Assembly: GCA_910579975.1 (NCBI GenBank)
Contig: CAJTWU010000019.1
Coordinates: 1-32,730, forward strand
DNA: 32,730 nt
Direction: 5' to 3'
Source: an uncultured Vampirovibrio sp.
GTDB lineage: Bacteria; Cyanobacteriota; Vampirovibrionia; Gastranaerophilales; Gastranaerophilaceae
In this document: piece by piece, positions 31,916 to 32,730 of the stretch
How positions within the stretch are numbered: position 1 is the first letter of the stretch
How the letters are laid out: each line of letters opens with the position of its first letter
Notes under the pieces: generated by a model
Database searches by the model: none
What the model saw: only the letters and a program-made list of their open reading frames with translations
Told to the model about the DNA's origin: nothing
Translations under genes and position numbers: made by a program

Positions 31916-32074
31916 TTAAGAGTTGTAACTCTCTTCTATTTTGCGTTTTATCATTTTCATCTCTTCTCTGGTAAGAAAAGAAGAAAATCGCATAAACTCA
32001 TACATAGCATCTTCATAAGAATATTGTCTTTTTTGAACTTTTTCCAGCCATTCACGGACTTCTCTTGTTAACAT
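31916..32074 (-). CDS. Small basic/acidic helical protein, 52 aa
   Basis: The 52-codon frame begins MLTREVREWLEKVQKRQYSY and ends KIEESYNS. GAGG lies 8 nt before its ATG, and it overlaps the DUF1653 gene by 7 nt, so it is coupled to it. The protein is charged and helical with no known family. An imperfect hairpin (GAGAGTT/AACTCT) lies at the 3' end. Confidence 0.6.
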   Translation of the reverse strand: MLTREVREWLEKVQKRQYSYEDAMYEFMRFSSFLTREEMKMIKRKIEESYNS

Positions 32075-32271
32075 AACGTGAACCTCAAAGTTCCATCTTT
32101 ATCAACAACCTCATTCCACATATATTTTGGACGAACCCAAATATCACCGTTTTTAACAGACTGATAAACAATCATATCTTCAACTGTTTCAGAATGCTTG
32201 GCTAAAGCGATTATTTTATATATATTTCCTTTGTAGTGTTTATAAGCTTTTCCAACAGTTATTTCCTGCAT
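32068..32271 (-). CDS. DUF1653 domain protein
   Basis: The protein has 67 residues from the ATG at 32271, preceded by AGGAGA; a longer start lacks support. GKAYKHYKGNIYKIIALA, ETVEDMIVYQ and WVRPKYMWNEV follow the DUF1653 pattern (YKH.KG..Y...), a small domain often found alone or in repair- and nucleotide-related contexts. The biochemical role is unknown. It has its own TTGACA promoter and a structured leader, and is followed by the 52-residue gene. Confidence 0.88.
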   Translation of the reverse strand: MQEITVGKAYKHYKGNIYKIIALAKHSETVEDMIVYQSVKNGDIWVRPKYMWNEVVDKDGTLRFTLC

Positions 32272-32274
32272 GTT

Positions 32275-32314
32275 CTCTCCTAAAAAAGGAAAGTCTTGCA
32301 GAATGTGCAAGACT
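32275..32314 (-). promoter_or_regulatory. Structured 5' leader of the DUF1653 gene
   Basis: On the minus strand AGTCTTGCA/TGCAAGACT (32292-32314) forms a 9-bp hairpin with a 5-nt loop, followed by TTTCCTTTTTT. A second stem (CTTTCCT with AGGAGAG, one G-U pair, 32275-32293) would hide the ribosome site and shares 2 nt with the first hairpin. Confidence 0.5.
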
Positions 32315-32340
32315 CAAAAATATACATTTACCCCACTAAC

Positions 32341-32370
32341 TTTATACCACACTTTTAAATCATTTGTCAA
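32341..32370 (-). promoter_or_regulatory. Promoter of the DUF1653 gene
   Basis: On the minus strand TTGACA (32365-32370), 18 nt, then TATAAA (32341-32346) with extended TGG. It implies a leader of about 60 nt. Confidence 0.7.
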
Positions 32371-32381
32371 GTGTATAAAAT

Positions 32382-32411
32382 AAAAAAGCGGGAAAACTTT
32401 CCCGCTTTTTT
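32382..32411 (-). terminator. Terminator of the S74-domain gene
   Basis: The stem GCGGGAA/TTCCCGC lies within a longer A/T-flanked hairpin and is followed on the minus strand by TTTTTTATTTT. The tail runs almost directly into the next promoter. Confidence 0.85.
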
Positions 32412-32415
32412 ATTT

Positions 32416-32730
32416 TTACTTTTTCTCAAGTTCTTCGATACGTTTTTCGAGTTCTTTGATTTTCTTTTCTTGAGCAGAAGTTCTGTTATCAAGTTCTTTA
32501 ACGGCATTAATAACAGCATAGAACATATCTTCCATTCTTATTCTCAAGAAGCCGTCTTCACCTTTAACAACTGCATCAGGGAAGATTTTTTGTAAGTCTT
32601 GTGCCATTACACCAACATGTGGTGTTTTGTCTTTATCTGCTTTGTAAGTATAGTTATATAAATCAAGTTTTTTTAGTTTCTCAAGTCCTGATGTAAATTC
32701 TTTACCGACATTTTTTAAGCGACGATCTGA
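32416..32730 (-). CDS. Tail-fibre-like protein, C-terminal S74 chaperone domain, 5' partial
   Basis: The frame stays open from the window edge; an ATG at 32607 is internal. About 104 residues are visible. The frame begins SDRRLKNVGKEF, the conserved start of the peptidase_S74 intramolecular chaperone domain, whose Ser-Asp forms the self-cleavage site in phage tail spikes. YKADKDKTPHVGVMAQDLQK and IFPDAVV follow, then NAVKELDNR and a terminal coiled coil. Such domains trimerise and then release a fibre or adhesin. The upstream part, which would tell phage from surface protein, lies outside. Confidence 0.9.
   Translation of the reverse strand, partial: SDRRLKNVGKEFTSGLEKLKKLDLYNYTYKADKDKTPHVGVMAQDLQKIFPDAVVKGEDGFLRIRMEDMFYAVINAVKELDNRTSAQEKKIKELEKRIEELEKK

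Noticed and set aside
32382..32411. Riboswitch in the region upstream of DUF1653
   Set aside because: The hairpin at this position has a clear T tail and serves the preceding S74 gene as terminator; only the hairpin at 32275-32314 is in the DUF1653 leader.
1..32730. CRISPR array, tRNA or rRNA genes
   Set aside because: No regularly spaced repeats and no cloverleaf-like or rRNA-like segments were recognised by eye; a tRNAscan and rRNA profile search would be decisive.

Overview
The window is AT-rich, densely coded bacterial chromosome, with no tRNA, rRNA, CRISPR array or insertion sequence that I could recognise. The gene mix suggests a gut-type Gastranaerophilales ("Melainabacteria", Vampirovibrionia). 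It combines Gram-negative-style housekeeping genes, flagellar genes, a CdaA-type diadenylate cyclase and several large helical proteins of no family I know. This placement is inference from gene content and was not tested by phylogeny.

Layout: 1-1346 is the 3' part of a large acidic protein with two hydrophobic segments. 1400-3978 is a TPR gene followed by recN. 3995-4501 encodes a membrane-anchored Hsp20-like protein and 4612-6114 an AGCS amino-acid:cation symporter. 6333-8600 is a three-gene flagellar operon on the minus strand (FliJ, FliK-like, FlgF/FlgG-like) ending in a clear terminator. 8810-10364 holds three lineage-type proteins, one with HEAT repeats. 10451-12878 is an accessory island: two XRE regulators, an apparently orphaned promoter, two tiny genes, and a mobile mystery protein A/B pair (XRE antitoxin plus Fic enzyme). 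12875-15943 is lysA-cdaA-yitT, linking diaminopimelate/lysine metabolism to c-di-AMP synthesis. 16079-18038 is a small protein, a TPR protein and a YkgJ cysteine-cluster protein. 18035-18724 is an unknown helical protein. 18773-21901 is argS, a lipoprotein and nth. 21852-26029 is ctpA-recJ-membrane protein on the minus strand. 26126-28247 is a zinc/HNH-like protein converging on a ComF-family gene. 28365-31843 holds a small gene, ychF, yidD, a P-loop kinase and a large membrane-associated protein. 31916-32730 holds a DUF1653 gene with a structured leader, a 52-residue gene, and the C-terminal S74 chaperone domain of a fibre-like protein cut by the window edge.

Three genome-wide habits stand out. 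First, several genes have a -10 box ending exactly 6 nt before the ATG and no Shine-Dalgarno sequence, so their mRNAs are probably leaderless. Second, five of eight convergent gene pairs overlap by exactly 4 nt through a shared YTAR stop sequence. Third, several regulators and divergent pairs have palindromic operator-like elements. The clearest is an array of three 18-bp sites at exact 33-bp intervals in front of the mobile mystery A/B operon.
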